Shown here piece by piece: positions 45,653 through 55,200 of a stretch of DNA of 64,000 nt. Both the position numbers and the translations under genes were made by a program. The DNA is from Lacunisphaera limnophila (GTDB lineage: Bacteria; Verrucomicrobiota; Verrucomicrobiia; Opitutales; Opitutaceae): positions 744,001-808,000 of the forward strand of contig NZ_CP016094.1 in assembly GCF_001746835.1 (NCBI RefSeq), read 5' to 3'. Under the pieces are notes generated by a model, which saw nothing but the letters and a program-made list of their open reading frames with translations, was not told the origin of the DNA and did no database searches. Position 1 is the first letter of the stretch. Each line of letters opens with the position of its first letter.

Positions 45653-47719
45653 GTGCCCACCACCCGCCACCTCCTCCTGCTTTTCCCGCTCGCGTTGGGC
45701 CTGGTCCGCGCCGATCCGCGCACGGACGCCGTCCAGCTGGCCCGGGTGGGCGACTTTGGCCGCGCCCTGCCGGTCCTCGAGCAACTGGCCGCCGGTGGCG
45801 ATGCCACCGCCCAGGCCGACCTCGTAGCCGTCTACACCTGGGCCGGCCGGCCCGCGGACGCCCTCGCGGCCTGGTCCGCGCTGCCACCGGACGCTCGTCC
45901 GGGCTGGGTGCAGACGGACGTGGCGCGCGCCCTGGCGGACTTGGGCGGGGGCCTGGGGGCCCGCGCTGTGGCCGGGGCCGGCGATCCCGCGCTCGACGCG
46001 GCGGCCGGCGCCTCGCTGACCCGCCTCACGACCGTCGGGGACCGCGACCCGGCGCAGCGTTTCGCAACCGCCGACCGCGCCCTCGCCGACCTCGGCCGTC
46101 AGCTGGTCGCCGCCCGCGCCCGGCCGGAACCCGACGGTGGCATCATCCGCCGCCTGACCCTCGACCGCTGGGTTGCCCTGCGCGCCCGCGTCCGCATGGC
46201 GGAGATCGCCGCCGAGTTTTCCCGCTGGCCCGAGCCCGCGACAGCGCTGCCGCCGTACGCGCTCGCCGCCGTCGGCGACGCCCTGCTCTACCTCGAAAAG
46301 CCGGAGCAGGCGCGCGAACTTTACCGGGAGGCCCGGCGCCGCGACCCGGACAACCTCGAGCTGGCCCAGTCCCTCTTCTACGCCGAGGTCGAGTGCGAGG
46401 ACTTCGCCGCCGCCTACGCCTTGGTCGACGCCCTCGACGCGGCCCAGCCCGCGGGCTTCACCTACACGACCGAAGCCGCCCCCCGCGACAACCCCGACAA
46501 GCTCGGCCTCGCCGTCACCGCCGCCCTGGCCCGCTACTACGCCGACGAGTTGGCCTCAGCCTGGCGGCGGATCGAACCGCTGGCTCGCGCCGCGCCCGGC
46601 AACGGGTATGTGCGCCGCGAATCCGCCGCGGTCATGGCCGCCCGCGGCTGGCCCCGCCGCGCCCTCACCGAGCTCGCCCGCGTCGAGACCCTCGATCCCG
46701 GCGAAACCGCCACGCACCTCGCCCGCACTGAGCTGCTCTTTGCCACGCGCCAGTACGCCGCGACCGACGACGCAATCACAGCCCTCGGCGCCGCGTACCC
46801 TGAGAATAAGGCCGTGCAGCGCCTGCTCCGCAACCGGGAGCTGCTGGGCCGCCCGGAATTTTATCTGAGCTACGAGCACGAAAACGGCGGCGGCCCTGAC
46901 CTCAGCGGCGGCTCGTGGGGGGCCCAGGCGGAACTCTGGGCCCCGCCCCTCGCCCACGAGTGGCGGCTGATGGCCGGCTACACGGCCGCGCAGGCCGCCA
47001 TCCCGGAGGGCGAGGTGGATCTCGCCGTGCCCGTCGCGGGCCTCGAATGGCGCCGCGGCTTCGTCGACTTGCTGGCGCAGGCCGGCCGGCTGGAATCCAC
47101 GCGCGACTCGACCCACGCCCGGCTGCGTGGCCGCTGGCAGGCGACCGACACCTGGTCGGCCGAGGTGACCGCCGCCGCCCACACCCCGGACCTGCCGTTG
47201 CGGGCCCTGCATTACGGGCTCACGGCTGACTCCCTGGCCGCCTCGCTCGGCTGGGCCCCGCACGAGAGCCGCCGGCTGACTGTGGGCGGACAGGCGACCC
47301 GGTTTTCCAGCGGCAACCGCCGCACCGAGGGTTCGGCCACTTGGCGCGAGCGCCTTTATGAGCGGCCGCACCTGGACCTCGACCTGCTGCTGGACGCCTC
47401 CGTGCAAACCAACTCCCGCTCGGGCGAACCGTATTACGCCCCGGCCCGGGCCTGGGACGGCGGCGTCGGTCTGGAGGCCAACCATGTCATCCACCGCCGC
47501 TACCGCACCGCCTGGGTTCAGGAGGCTTCGCTGCACCTCGGCCGCCGCGCCGAGCGCGGCTTCGGCGCCGGCACCGGGTGGAGCGCGGGCTACGGACTCC
47601 GCCGCGATTTCTCGGACGCGCTGGCCGGCCACGTAACCATTACCACCGGCTCGGCGCGCTATGACGGCGCCAACGAGCGGTTCACCCGCTGGGAACTCTC
47701 CCTCCATGGCCGCTTTTAA
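45653..47719 (+). CDS. pgaA: PgaA-like poly-N-acetylglucosamine export porin
   Basis: A 688-residue outer-membrane protein: signal peptide, TPR-rich periplasmic superhelix (about residues 20-400, for example ALLYLEKPEQARELYREARRRDPDNLELAQ) and a C-terminal 16-strand-type barrel (about 410-688) ending in WELSLHGRF with terminal phenylalanine. This matches PgaA, which guides partly deacetylated poly-beta-1,6-N-acetylglucosamine to the surface. The start is a GTG at 45653 (VPTTRHLLLLFPLALG), since no ATG gives a signal peptide. It overlaps pgaB by 14 bases and leads a complete pgaABCD operon. Confidence 0.92.
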   Translation: MPTTRHLLLLFPLALGLVRADPRTDAVQLARVGDFGRALPVLEQLAAGGDATAQADLVAVYTWAGRPADALAAWSALPPDARPGWVQTDVARALADLGGGLGARAVAGAGDPALDAAAGASLTRLTTVGDRDPAQRFATADRALADLGRQLVAARARPEPDGGIIRRLTLDRWVALRARVRMAEIAAEFSRWPEPATALPPYALAAVGDALLYLEKPEQARELYREARRRDPDNLELAQSLFYAEVECEDFAAAYALVDALDAAQPAGFTYTTEAAPRDNPDKLGLAVTAALARYYADELASAWRRIEPLARAAPGNGYVRRESAAVMAARGWPRRALTELARVETLDPGETATHLARTELLFATRQYAATDDAITALGAAYPENKAVQRLLRNRELLGRPEFYLSYEHENGGGPDLSGGSWGAQAELWAPPLAHEWRLMAGYTAAQAAIPEGEVDLAVPVAGLEWRRGFVDLLAQAGRLESTRDSTHARLRGRWQATDTWSAEVTAAAHTPDLPLRALHYGLTADSLAASLGWAPHESRRLTVGGQATRFSSGNRRTEGSATWRERLYERPHLDLDLLLDASVQTNSRSGEPYYAPARAWDGGVGLEANHVIHRRYRTAWVQEASLHLGRRAERGFGAGTGWSAGYGLRRDFSDALAGHVTITTGSARYDGANERFTRWELSLHGRF

Positions 47720-49304
47720 CCTTCTCCGCCGCGCCGGTGCCGGCCTGATCATCGCGCTCCTCCTGGGCGCGGCCGTCCAGGCCGGCCAGCCCTTCACCGT
47801 CCTGTGTTACCACGATGTCGAGGACGAGGGCAGCCGCCAGGCGGCCGACACCATCACGGTGCGCCGGCTGGTGGAGCACTTCGAGTGGCTGAAGGCCGAG
47901 GGCTACGCCGTGGTCAGCGTCGAGGATGTGCTCGCCGCCCGCGCCGGCGTCCGTCCGCTGCCGCCCCGCGCCGTGCTGCTGACCTTCGACGACGGCTACG
48001 CCAGCTTCGCCACGCGGGTGCTGCCGCTGCTCGAGGCCTACCGTTACCCCGCGGTCTTCGCCTTTGTCTCGAGCTGGCTGGAGGTCCCGGCGGGCCAGGA
48101 AGTGGACTACGGCGGCACCGCGGTCCCGCGCGAGCGCTTCGTCACCCCCGACCAGCTCCGCCGCATCGCGGCCTCGCCCTGGGTGGAGATCGCCTCGCAC
48201 AGCCATGGGCTGCACCGCGGCCTGCGCGCCAACCGGGAAGGCAACGAGCTGCCCGCCGCCATCGCCCGCAGCTACGATCCGGACACGGGCGCGCGGGAGG
48301 ACCGCGCCGCCTTCACCGCCCGGGTTCGCACCGACCTGGAGCGCAGCGCCGACAGCTTGGCGACGTTCACCGGACGCCGCCCGCGGGTCCTCGTCTGGCC
48401 CTTCGGCCGCTACAACGAGGATGGCATCGCCGCCGCGCGGGCCGCCGGCTACTCCGTGCTGTTCGGCCTCGACCCCGGCGCGGGCGACACCGACCGGCTC
48501 GACCGCATCCCCCGCTACTACCCGTCGCGTGATCCGGACGCGGCGACGATGGAGCGCATGCTCCGCCCGCCGGCCCGGTCCCCGCTCCACCGCTTCGCGC
48601 GCGTGGACCCCGCCGCCATCGCCACCGCCCCCACTGCGGCGGAGCAGGACGCGCGGTTGGGCGCCCTGATCGAGGCCACGCGCGGCCTTGGTCTCACCGC
48701 GCTGCACCTCGACGCTTTTTCCGACCGCGACGCGGACGGCCGGCCCGACACGGCGTTCTTTGCCGGCAGCCGCTTCACCGCCGGCCCCGACTACCTGAAC
48801 CGCCTGGCCTGGCAGACCCGCACCCGGGCCGGGGTGGATGTCGTCCTGCGCCTCCCGCTGGCGGGGACAGACGAGGCGGAATGGCAGGCGCTCGGAGCGG
48901 CCGTGCCCTTCGACGGGGTGCTGTTCACGGATTTTGTCAGCGGGCGGGACGACCCCGCCCGGCTGGTCGCGGCACTCGCGGTGCTGCGGCGCTACCAACC
49001 CGCCGCGCGGCTCCACCTGCGTGTCCCCGCTCGGCCGGACGAGGCGGGCAACTGGGCGGCCCTGCAACCCGATCTGCTCTGGCCCGACCGCGCGCCCGGG
49101 CCGAGGGAGCTGGCCGGCTGGCTCGAGCTCCCCGCAGCGCGCAGCCGGCTGGTGCTCGCGCTGGACGCCACCGAGGCCGCCGGCGCCGACTGGCTCGCCC
49201 GCGGGGTCGCCCACTACGGTCTCGATGGACCACCGCCGGCGAATCCGCCGCCCGGCCTTCGCCCCGCGCTTTCCGCGCGCGTCGACCCCTTCGCCTCGCC
49301 ATGA
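47706..49304 (+). CDS. pgaB: PgaB-like poly-N-acetylglucosamine deacetylase
   Basis: A 532-residue protein with an N-terminal signal or anchor, a carbohydrate esterase 4 domain and a C-terminal TIM-barrel-like domain. The metal site and catalytic residues are seen in LCYHDVEDEG, LLTFDDGYASFATRVLPLL and IASHSHGLHRG. RPRVLVWPFGRYNEDG follows as the usual fourth block. The C-terminal half (LTALHLDAFSDRDADGRPDTAFFAG) corresponds to the glycosidase-like domain of PgaB but is shorter than in Escherichia (total about 670 residues there). It removes some N-acetyl groups, a step needed for export. It overlaps both pgaA and pgaC. Confidence 0.92.
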   Translation: MAAFNLLRRAGAGLIIALLLGAAVQAGQPFTVLCYHDVEDEGSRQAADTITVRRLVEHFEWLKAEGYAVVSVEDVLAARAGVRPLPPRAVLLTFDDGYASFATRVLPLLEAYRYPAVFAFVSSWLEVPAGQEVDYGGTAVPRERFVTPDQLRRIAASPWVEIASHSHGLHRGLRANREGNELPAAIARSYDPDTGAREDRAAFTARVRTDLERSADSLATFTGRRPRVLVWPFGRYNEDGIAAARAAGYSVLFGLDPGAGDTDRLDRIPRYYPSRDPDAATMERMLRPPARSPLHRFARVDPAAIATAPTAAEQDARLGALIEATRGLGLTALHLDAFSDRDADGRPDTAFFAGSRFTAGPDYLNRLAWQTRTRAGVDVVLRLPLAGTDEAEWQALGAAVPFDGVLFTDFVSGRDDPARLVAALAVLRRYQPAARLHLRVPARPDEAGNWAALQPDLLWPDRAPGPRELAGWLELPAARSRLVLALDATEAAGADWLARGVAHYGLDGPPPANPPPGLRPALSARVDPFASP

Positions 49305-50551
49305 ACCCGCTCCTGGAATCCGTCCAGAACTTCACGTTCATGTACCCGTTCGTGATGGCCTTCGTCTGGGTGCTCGGCGGCTGCCTGTACTACTGGCGCC
49401 GGGAGCGGCTGCTGCCCCCGCCCCACACCGAGCCGGAGCTGCCCGCGTTGCCCATGGTCAGTGTGCTGGTGCCCTGCTACAACGAGGAGGTCCTCGTCGC
49501 CGAGACCATCGCGGGCCTCTCCGCCCTGCGCTACCCGAACCTCGAGATCATCGCCATCAACGACGGCAGCAAGGACCGCACCGGCGAGCTGCTCGAGCAG
49601 CTCCGCGCCCAACACCCGCGGCTCCGCGTGGTCCACCTGGCGGAGAACCGCGGCAAGGCCCTGGCCCTGCGCACGGGCGCCCTCGCCGCCCGCAGCGAGT
49701 ACCTCGTCTGCATCGACGGCGACGCCATTCTCGACCCGTGGTGCGTGCACTGGATGATGCGCGAGTTCCTTCTGCGCGGGAATGTCGGCGCCGTCACCGG
49801 CAACCCCCGCATCCGCAACCGCGCCACCCTGCTCGGCCGCCTCCAGGTCGGCGAGTTCTCCTCCATCGTCGGCCTCCTCAAGCGGGCCCAGATGGGCTAC
49901 GGCCGGATCTTCACCGTCTCGGGCGTCGTCTGCGGCTTCCGCAAGCGCGCCCTGGCCGACGTCGGCTACTGGGACCCGGGGCAGCAGACCGAGGACATCG
50001 ACATCAGCTGGGCGATGCAGACCAACGGCTGGCGCGTGCGTTTCGCCCCGAACGCCCTGTGCTGGATCCTGATGCCGGAGTCGCTGCACGGCCTCTGGAA
50101 GCAGCGGCTGCGCTGGGCGGTCGGCGGCGCCCAGGTGTTCTACAAATATCTGCCGCGCCTGTTCAGTCGCGACGTGCTGCCGATGTGGGGCATCTTGATC
50201 GACTACTGCCTCAGCGTCGTCTGGGCGCTGGCCTTCGGGATGCTGATCGCGCTGTGGGTCCTGCAAATCTCGACGGGCCCGGAGATCGATTTCGGCCTGC
50301 CCAGCCCGCTCCCCACCCTCGCCGGCCTGCTGCTCAGCCTGGTGTTCCTGGTCCAATCGTCCGTCAGCCTCGCCATCGACCGCCGGATCGAGCCGGGCAT
50401 CTTCCGGCACTTCATCTGGCTCATCTGGTACCCGCTGGCCTACTGGCTCCTGAGCGCGGCGACCACGTTTGTGGGTTTCCTCAAGGTGACCTTCGGCGCC
50501 AAGCGGCGCTCCGGCACCTGGGTCAGCCCTGACCGGGGGGTGGGCCTATGA
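49301..50551 (+). CDS. pgaC: PgaC-like poly-beta-1,6-N-acetylglucosamine synthase
   Basis: A 416-residue inner-membrane family 2 glycosyltransferase. It has an N-terminal membrane segment (FMYPFVMAFVWVLGGCLYYW), the catalytic domain with VSVLVPCYNEEVLVAETI, VCIDGDA (aspartate pair binding UDP-sugar and metal), QTEDIDISWAMQ (catalytic base) and QRLRWAVGG, and C-terminal membrane helices. It polymerises UDP-GlcNAc. ATGA overlaps join it to pgaB and pgaD. Cyclic di-GMP control is usual for PgaCD complexes; no binding motif is obvious here. Confidence 0.94.
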   Translation: MNPLLESVQNFTFMYPFVMAFVWVLGGCLYYWRRERLLPPPHTEPELPALPMVSVLVPCYNEEVLVAETIAGLSALRYPNLEIIAINDGSKDRTGELLEQLRAQHPRLRVVHLAENRGKALALRTGALAARSEYLVCIDGDAILDPWCVHWMMREFLLRGNVGAVTGNPRIRNRATLLGRLQVGEFSSIVGLLKRAQMGYGRIFTVSGVVCGFRKRALADVGYWDPGQQTEDIDISWAMQTNGWRVRFAPNALCWILMPESLHGLWKQRLRWAVGGAQVFYKYLPRLFSRDVLPMWGILIDYCLSVVWALAFGMLIALWVLQISTGPEIDFGLPSPLPTLAGLLLSLVFLVQSSVSLAIDRRIEPGIFRHFIWLIWYPLAYWLLSAATTFVGFLKVTFGAKRRSGTWVSPDRGVGL

Positions 50552-51015
50552 AGAGCACCGGCCGCCCTCTCATCCTCACCGCCGAGACCGAACGCCTGCC
50601 GCGCCGGGTGCTCGTCCGCGACACGATCCTCACCATGCTGCTCTGGGCCGGGTGCGGCGCGATGTGGCTGCAGTTGTTTCCCGAGATCCGGGACTGGTTC
50701 GCCGCCCGTGCGCGGGAAGACCTGCATTATGAACTGCCCTCGGTCGTGCAACTGCTCCGCCAGGGCCTCGTGTTCACCGCAGGGCTAATGGTGGCCTACT
50801 TTTTCTGGAGCTACCGCACGTGGCGGGGGGCAAACCGCGATCTGCTGCGCCCGTTGCCCGCCGCCCTCGATCCCCAGGAAGAGGCCGCCGCCTACGGCCT
50901 GCCGCCCGAGCAGGCCGGGGAAATCCGCGCTCAGGCCAGCGTGACCATCCTCACCGCGCGCGATGGCCGCATCGAGTCCTGGTCCCCGGGGCCCCGGTCG
51001 ACGGAACGCAGCTGA
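50548..51015 (+). CDS. pgaD: PgaD-like subunit of poly-N-acetylglucosamine synthase
   Basis: A 155-residue inner-membrane protein with two hydrophobic segments (TILTMLLWAGCGAMWLQLFP; GLVFTAGLMVAYFFWSYRTW), the layout of PgaD, the small partner that stabilises PgaC. Sequence similarity in this family is low, so the assignment leans on topology and on its position, overlapping pgaC by four bases as the last gene of pgaABCD. The SYRTWRGANRDLLRP segment after the second helix fits. Its stop is one base from the end of the facing lyase gene. Confidence 0.85.
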   Translation: MKSTGRPLILTAETERLPRRVLVRDTILTMLLWAGCGAMWLQLFPEIRDWFAARAREDLHYELPSVVQLLRQGLVFTAGLMVAYFFWSYRTWRGANRDLLRPLPAALDPQEEAAAYGLPPEQAGEIRAQASVTILTARDGRIESWSPGPRSTERS

Positions 51016-51016
51016 T

Positions 51017-52189
51017 CTACTGGCCGCTCACCCACAACACCGGCTCGCGAATCGGAAAATTCCGCCGGACCTCCTCCACCTGTGGGTCGGGCTCGAGTCT
51101 TTTCCACGTCGCCAGCCACAACTCGTCGCCCGTCGCGAGCGCGCCGAACAACAGGCAGGGCTGACGCACCGGCCACTCGTCCCAGTACATCACATCCGCC
51201 GCGATCGGATCCTCGGTGCGGATCGCCCCGGCGGGCGTCTGCTGATGCCGCTTCACTTCCCGCACCCAGCGTGACTTGTCGGCGAGATAGGGCGCGAGCC
51301 AGGCCACGCCCTTCGCCAGGCTGCGGCCGTCGGGCAGCGACCAGGTCATCAGATTTTCGTCCGGCGTCGACAGCACCACCGCGAGCGCCGTCATCACGTC
51401 GAGGTTGAAGATCGCGTAGCCGTAGGGCTTCGTGCGCCGCAGTTCCAGGGGGAAACTGCCGTCGGTCGCCATCTGGTTCGGCAGGTGCTCCTCCTTCAGG
51501 CGCCGCCGGCACTCGGCCAGCACCGCCTCGTCCCCGACCAGCCGCGCGAAGCAGGCGGCCTGCAGCGTCCAACAGGTGCCATGGTTGTTCAATGCCTTGC
51601 TCTCCTCCACGCCGTAGGGGTGCGTGCGCATCCAGTGCAGGTAATCGCGAAACCAGCCCGTGAGCGCGGCGTCCGCCGCCGGCGTCAGGGCCGCCGAGCC
51701 CCGCAACGCCTCCACCGCCAGCGCGACCTCGGCCAGGTGCAGGGTGTCGATCACGCCGATGCTGCGGCCGGTGCTGCGGCCCTTGATCGCCTGCGCGTAA
51801 AGCAGGTGCGGACTCATCCGCGTGTCGGGGTGAACGAACCACGCGAGCAGGTGCTGCACCGCCGCGTTGGCATACCGCTCCTCGCGCGTCACCTTCCACG
51901 CTGCGGCCAGGGCGCCGGCATCGCGCGCCATGTCCAGCATGAGCCGGCGGTGCGCCACGAAATTGTCCGGGTTGCTCAGCCCGTCGCGCTGGACGTAGGG
52001 CGCAGCGGGATTCTGCGGATCCGGCCACCAGTAATCGCCCTCCGACGAGAAATCATGCGGCCCGCCGGCGCTGCGCGGGTTGACGGCCATCGTGACCGAG
52101 CGCGGGTCCGCCGCCAGCGCCGCGGCGGCGACATGCTCGATGCGCGGTTGCTCGTAAACGGCCAGATCGAAGTCGGGGAAGAACAACAT
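51017..52189 (-). CDS. Alginate lyase-family (PF05426-like) polysaccharide lyase
   Basis: A 390-residue alpha/alpha-barrel lyase. Family landmarks are GDYWWPDPQNPAAPYVQRDGL, WFVHPDTRMSPHLLYAQAIKG, GRSIGVIDTLHLAEVALAVE and ALNNHGTCWTLQAACFARL, which hold the asparagine-histidine and tyrosine-type catalytic residues. Family members cleave alginate or other uronic-acid polymers by beta-elimination. No signal peptide is visible from the ATG at 52189, nor in the 40 codons upstream. It lies 73 bases after tpsA on the same strand and ends one base from the stop of pgaD, so it is at the meeting point of two biofilm operons. Whether it acts on an imported glycan or on a matrix polymer is unknown. Confidence 0.87.
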   Translation of the reverse strand: MLFFPDFDLAVYEQPRIEHVAAAALAADPRSVTMAVNPRSAGGPHDFSSEGDYWWPDPQNPAAPYVQRDGLSNPDNFVAHRRLMLDMARDAGALAAAWKVTREERYANAAVQHLLAWFVHPDTRMSPHLLYAQAIKGRSTGRSIGVIDTLHLAEVALAVEALRGSAALTPAADAALTGWFRDYLHWMRTHPYGVEESKALNNHGTCWTLQAACFARLVGDEAVLAECRRRLKEEHLPNQMATDGSFPLELRRTKPYGYAIFNLDVMTALAVVLSTPDENLMTWSLPDGRSLAKGVAWLAPYLADKSRWVREVKRHQQTPAGAIRTEDPIAADVMYWDEWPVRQPCLLFGALATGDELWLATWKRLEPDPQVEEVRRNFPIREPVLWVSGQ

Positions 52190-52262
52190 GGGGGGCAAGC
52201 CGGAGCCTGTCGCCCCTCCCCCGGTCACGGCAAGCCGCGCGTTACCGCGGCCAACCCGGCTT

Positions 52263-55200
52263 TCAGCGGCTGGGCTGAAGCGTCTTTGCGGTCGGCGCGC
52301 GCGGGGCACGGCCTTCCAACATCAGGAACAGCTCGTAGCCCGAGCTCAAGGCGTACAAGGGCCGGCCGAGATCGTTGACGAGAGTCTGCGCCTCATAGTT
52401 GCGGTAGACGACGCTGTAATGGAGTCCGACCAGCTCGGCCTCGCGCGCCACCCCCGGTAGCGGCAGCACAAACAGGCCGGCGACCGGGCGATCGGTGGCT
52501 TGGGTGTTCGATCCCGTGTTCACGACCGTGACGATTTCCCCGGTCTGCGTGGGGCCGACCTGCGTGGGTCCCACCTCGCCCGGTTGACCGATGACCACGG
52601 TGCCCGTGTTGCCGGGCGGCAGGCCCGGGCCGGTCGGTCCCTGATTCGGCCGCGCGGGACCGTTCGTCTGATCCGGGGGGATCGTGACGCCGGGTCCAAC
52701 CCCGCCCTGCGGGGGCCCGACGACCGTCGTGGTCTGCGTGATCACGGTCGTGACCACCGGACCTTGGACGGCTCCCGGATGGGTCGGTTCCAGCTGGGAT
52801 AGAATCGGCACGGCCTGGTTGGTCACCACGGTGGGCGGCGGCGTGACCGTCGTCGGCAACATCGGCACGGCAAGCACCACCGGCTGATTGATCGTCGTCG
52901 CGACGGTCGGGCCCTGTAATGCCGGCGGATTGGTCTGCGGGCCGGAGATCACCGGCAAGGTCGGGACCGCGGTGATCACGGTCGGGCCGGTCTGCTGGAC
53001 CGGCGGCTGCACCACCGGCTGATTCGGCGTGACCGTAACAGGGAGCGTAGGTACCGCCACGACGGTGGGCTGCGTGGCGATGACCGTTGGTGTGCCGGGA
53101 CCCTGGAGCGCGGGTGCATTATTCTGCGGACCGGAGACCACGGGGAGTTGCGGCACCGCCTGCACCACGACCGGACCCGCTTGCACCGGCGGGGGCGTGG
53201 TGACCGGGGGATTGTTCACGACCACAGGCAAAGTCGGCACGGCCACAACGGTCGGCTGCGTGGCTACGACGATCGGCAGATTTGGACCCTGTAGCGCGGG
53301 CGCGTTGTTCTGCGGACCGCTGACGGTCGGGATCTGCGGGACTGGCGTGATGACGACCGGGCCCGATTGTTGCACCGGCGGTTGCACCACCGGCTGGTTC
53401 GGCGTGACCGTCACCGGCAGCGCGGGGACCGCCACGATTGTCGCCTGCGTGGCGATGACCGTCGGTGTACCCGGGCCCTGCAACGCAGGCAGGTTGTTTT
53501 GCGGGCCGTTCACGACCGGCAGCTGCGGCACCGGCTGCAGCACCACCGTCGCGGCCTGCGTGGGCGGCTGCGCGATGACCGGGGGATTGTTCACCACCAC
53601 CGGCAACGTCGGCACGGCGACCGCCGTGGGTTGCGTGGTTACGACAGTCGCGAGATTGGGACCTTGCAAGGCCGGCGCGTTGTTCTGCGGGCCGTTAACC
53701 GACGGAACCTGCGGCACCGCCGTGATGACAACCGGGCCTGATTGCTGGACCGGCGGCTGCACCACCGGCTGGTTCGGTGTGACCGTCACCGTTAGAGTCG
53801 GCACCGCCACAATCGTGGGCTGCGTGGCGATAATCGTCGGCGTACCCGGGCCCTGGAGCGCGGGCGCGTTGTTTTGCGGACCGCTCACGACCGGCAGCTG
53901 GGGCACCGGCTGAATGACCACCTGCGTGGGCTGTGCGGGCGGCTGCGCGATGACCGGAGGATTGTTCACGACCACCGGCAGCGTCGGCACGGCAATCGCC
54001 GTGGGTTGAGTGGCCACGACCGTCGGGAGAGCCGGCCCTTGCAGCGCGGGCGGATTGTTCTGCGGGGCGGTTACGATCGGCACCTGCGGCACCGCCGTGA
54101 TGACAACCGGGCCGGATTGCGCAATCGGTGGCTGTGCCACCGGCTGGTTCGGCGTGACCGTCACCGGCAGAGTCGGCACCGCGACAATCGTGGGCTGGGT
54201 GGCGATGACCGTCGGCGTACCCGGGCCCTGGAGCGCGGGCATGTTGTTTTGCGGACCGCTCACGACCGGCACCTGCGGCACCGGCTGCAGCACCACCGTG
54301 ACTGGCTGGCCGGACGGAGGCGTGAGCACCGGCGGGTTGTTCACGACGACGGGCAAGGACGGCACGGCGACCGGCTGGGGTTGGTTGGCCACGACCGTGG
54401 GGAGGTTCGGACCCTGCAAGGCAGGCGGATTGTTCTGCGGGCCGGTGACCGTCGGGACCTGCGGGATAGGGGTGATGACGACTGGGCCGGATTGCGGGAG
54501 CGGCGGCTGCACCACCGGCTGGTTCGGCGTGACGATCACCGGCAGCGTGGGTACCGCCATGATCGCCGGCTGCGTGGCAATGACCGTCGGCATGCCCGGG
54601 CCCTGCAACGCAGGCGCATTCGTTTGCGGACCGTTTACGACGGGCAGCTGCGGCACGGACTGCACCACGACCGGAATCGACTGGGCCGGCGGCAGCGCGA
54701 TCACCGGTGGGTTGTTCACCACCACCGGCAACGTTGGCACGGCGACGGCGCTGGGCTGGGTGGCGACGAGCGTCGGGAGAGACGGACCCTGCAACGCGGG
54801 CATATTGTTCTGCGGGCCGCTCACGGTCGGAACCTGCGGGACCGCCGTGATCACGGTCGGCCCCGGCACCTGGGCGGGCGGCTGGATGATCACGGGGGGA
54901 TTGCTCACCACCACGGGTAGGGACGGCACGGCGACCACCGTGGGCTGCGTCGCCACCACGGACGGCAGGTTCGGGCCCTGCAGGGCGGGGGTGTTGTTTT
55001 GCGGGCCGGTCACCACCGGCACCTGCGGGATGGCGGTCGCAACGATGGGGCCGGTCTGTTGCGCCGGCGGCTGGACCACCGCCGGAGGATTGCTGACCAC
55101 CACCGGCAGCGTGGGCACGGCGATGGGCTGCGGTTGCGGACCGGTGACCGCCGGTTGGATGATGGGATCAGGCGTCCCCGCTACCTGCACCGGCAGGGTG

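Noticed and set aside
52937-55001. Regular repeats that might suggest a CRISPR array
   Set aside because: The repeats are about 188 bases, directly adjoining and in an open frame with coding bias; there are no spacers.
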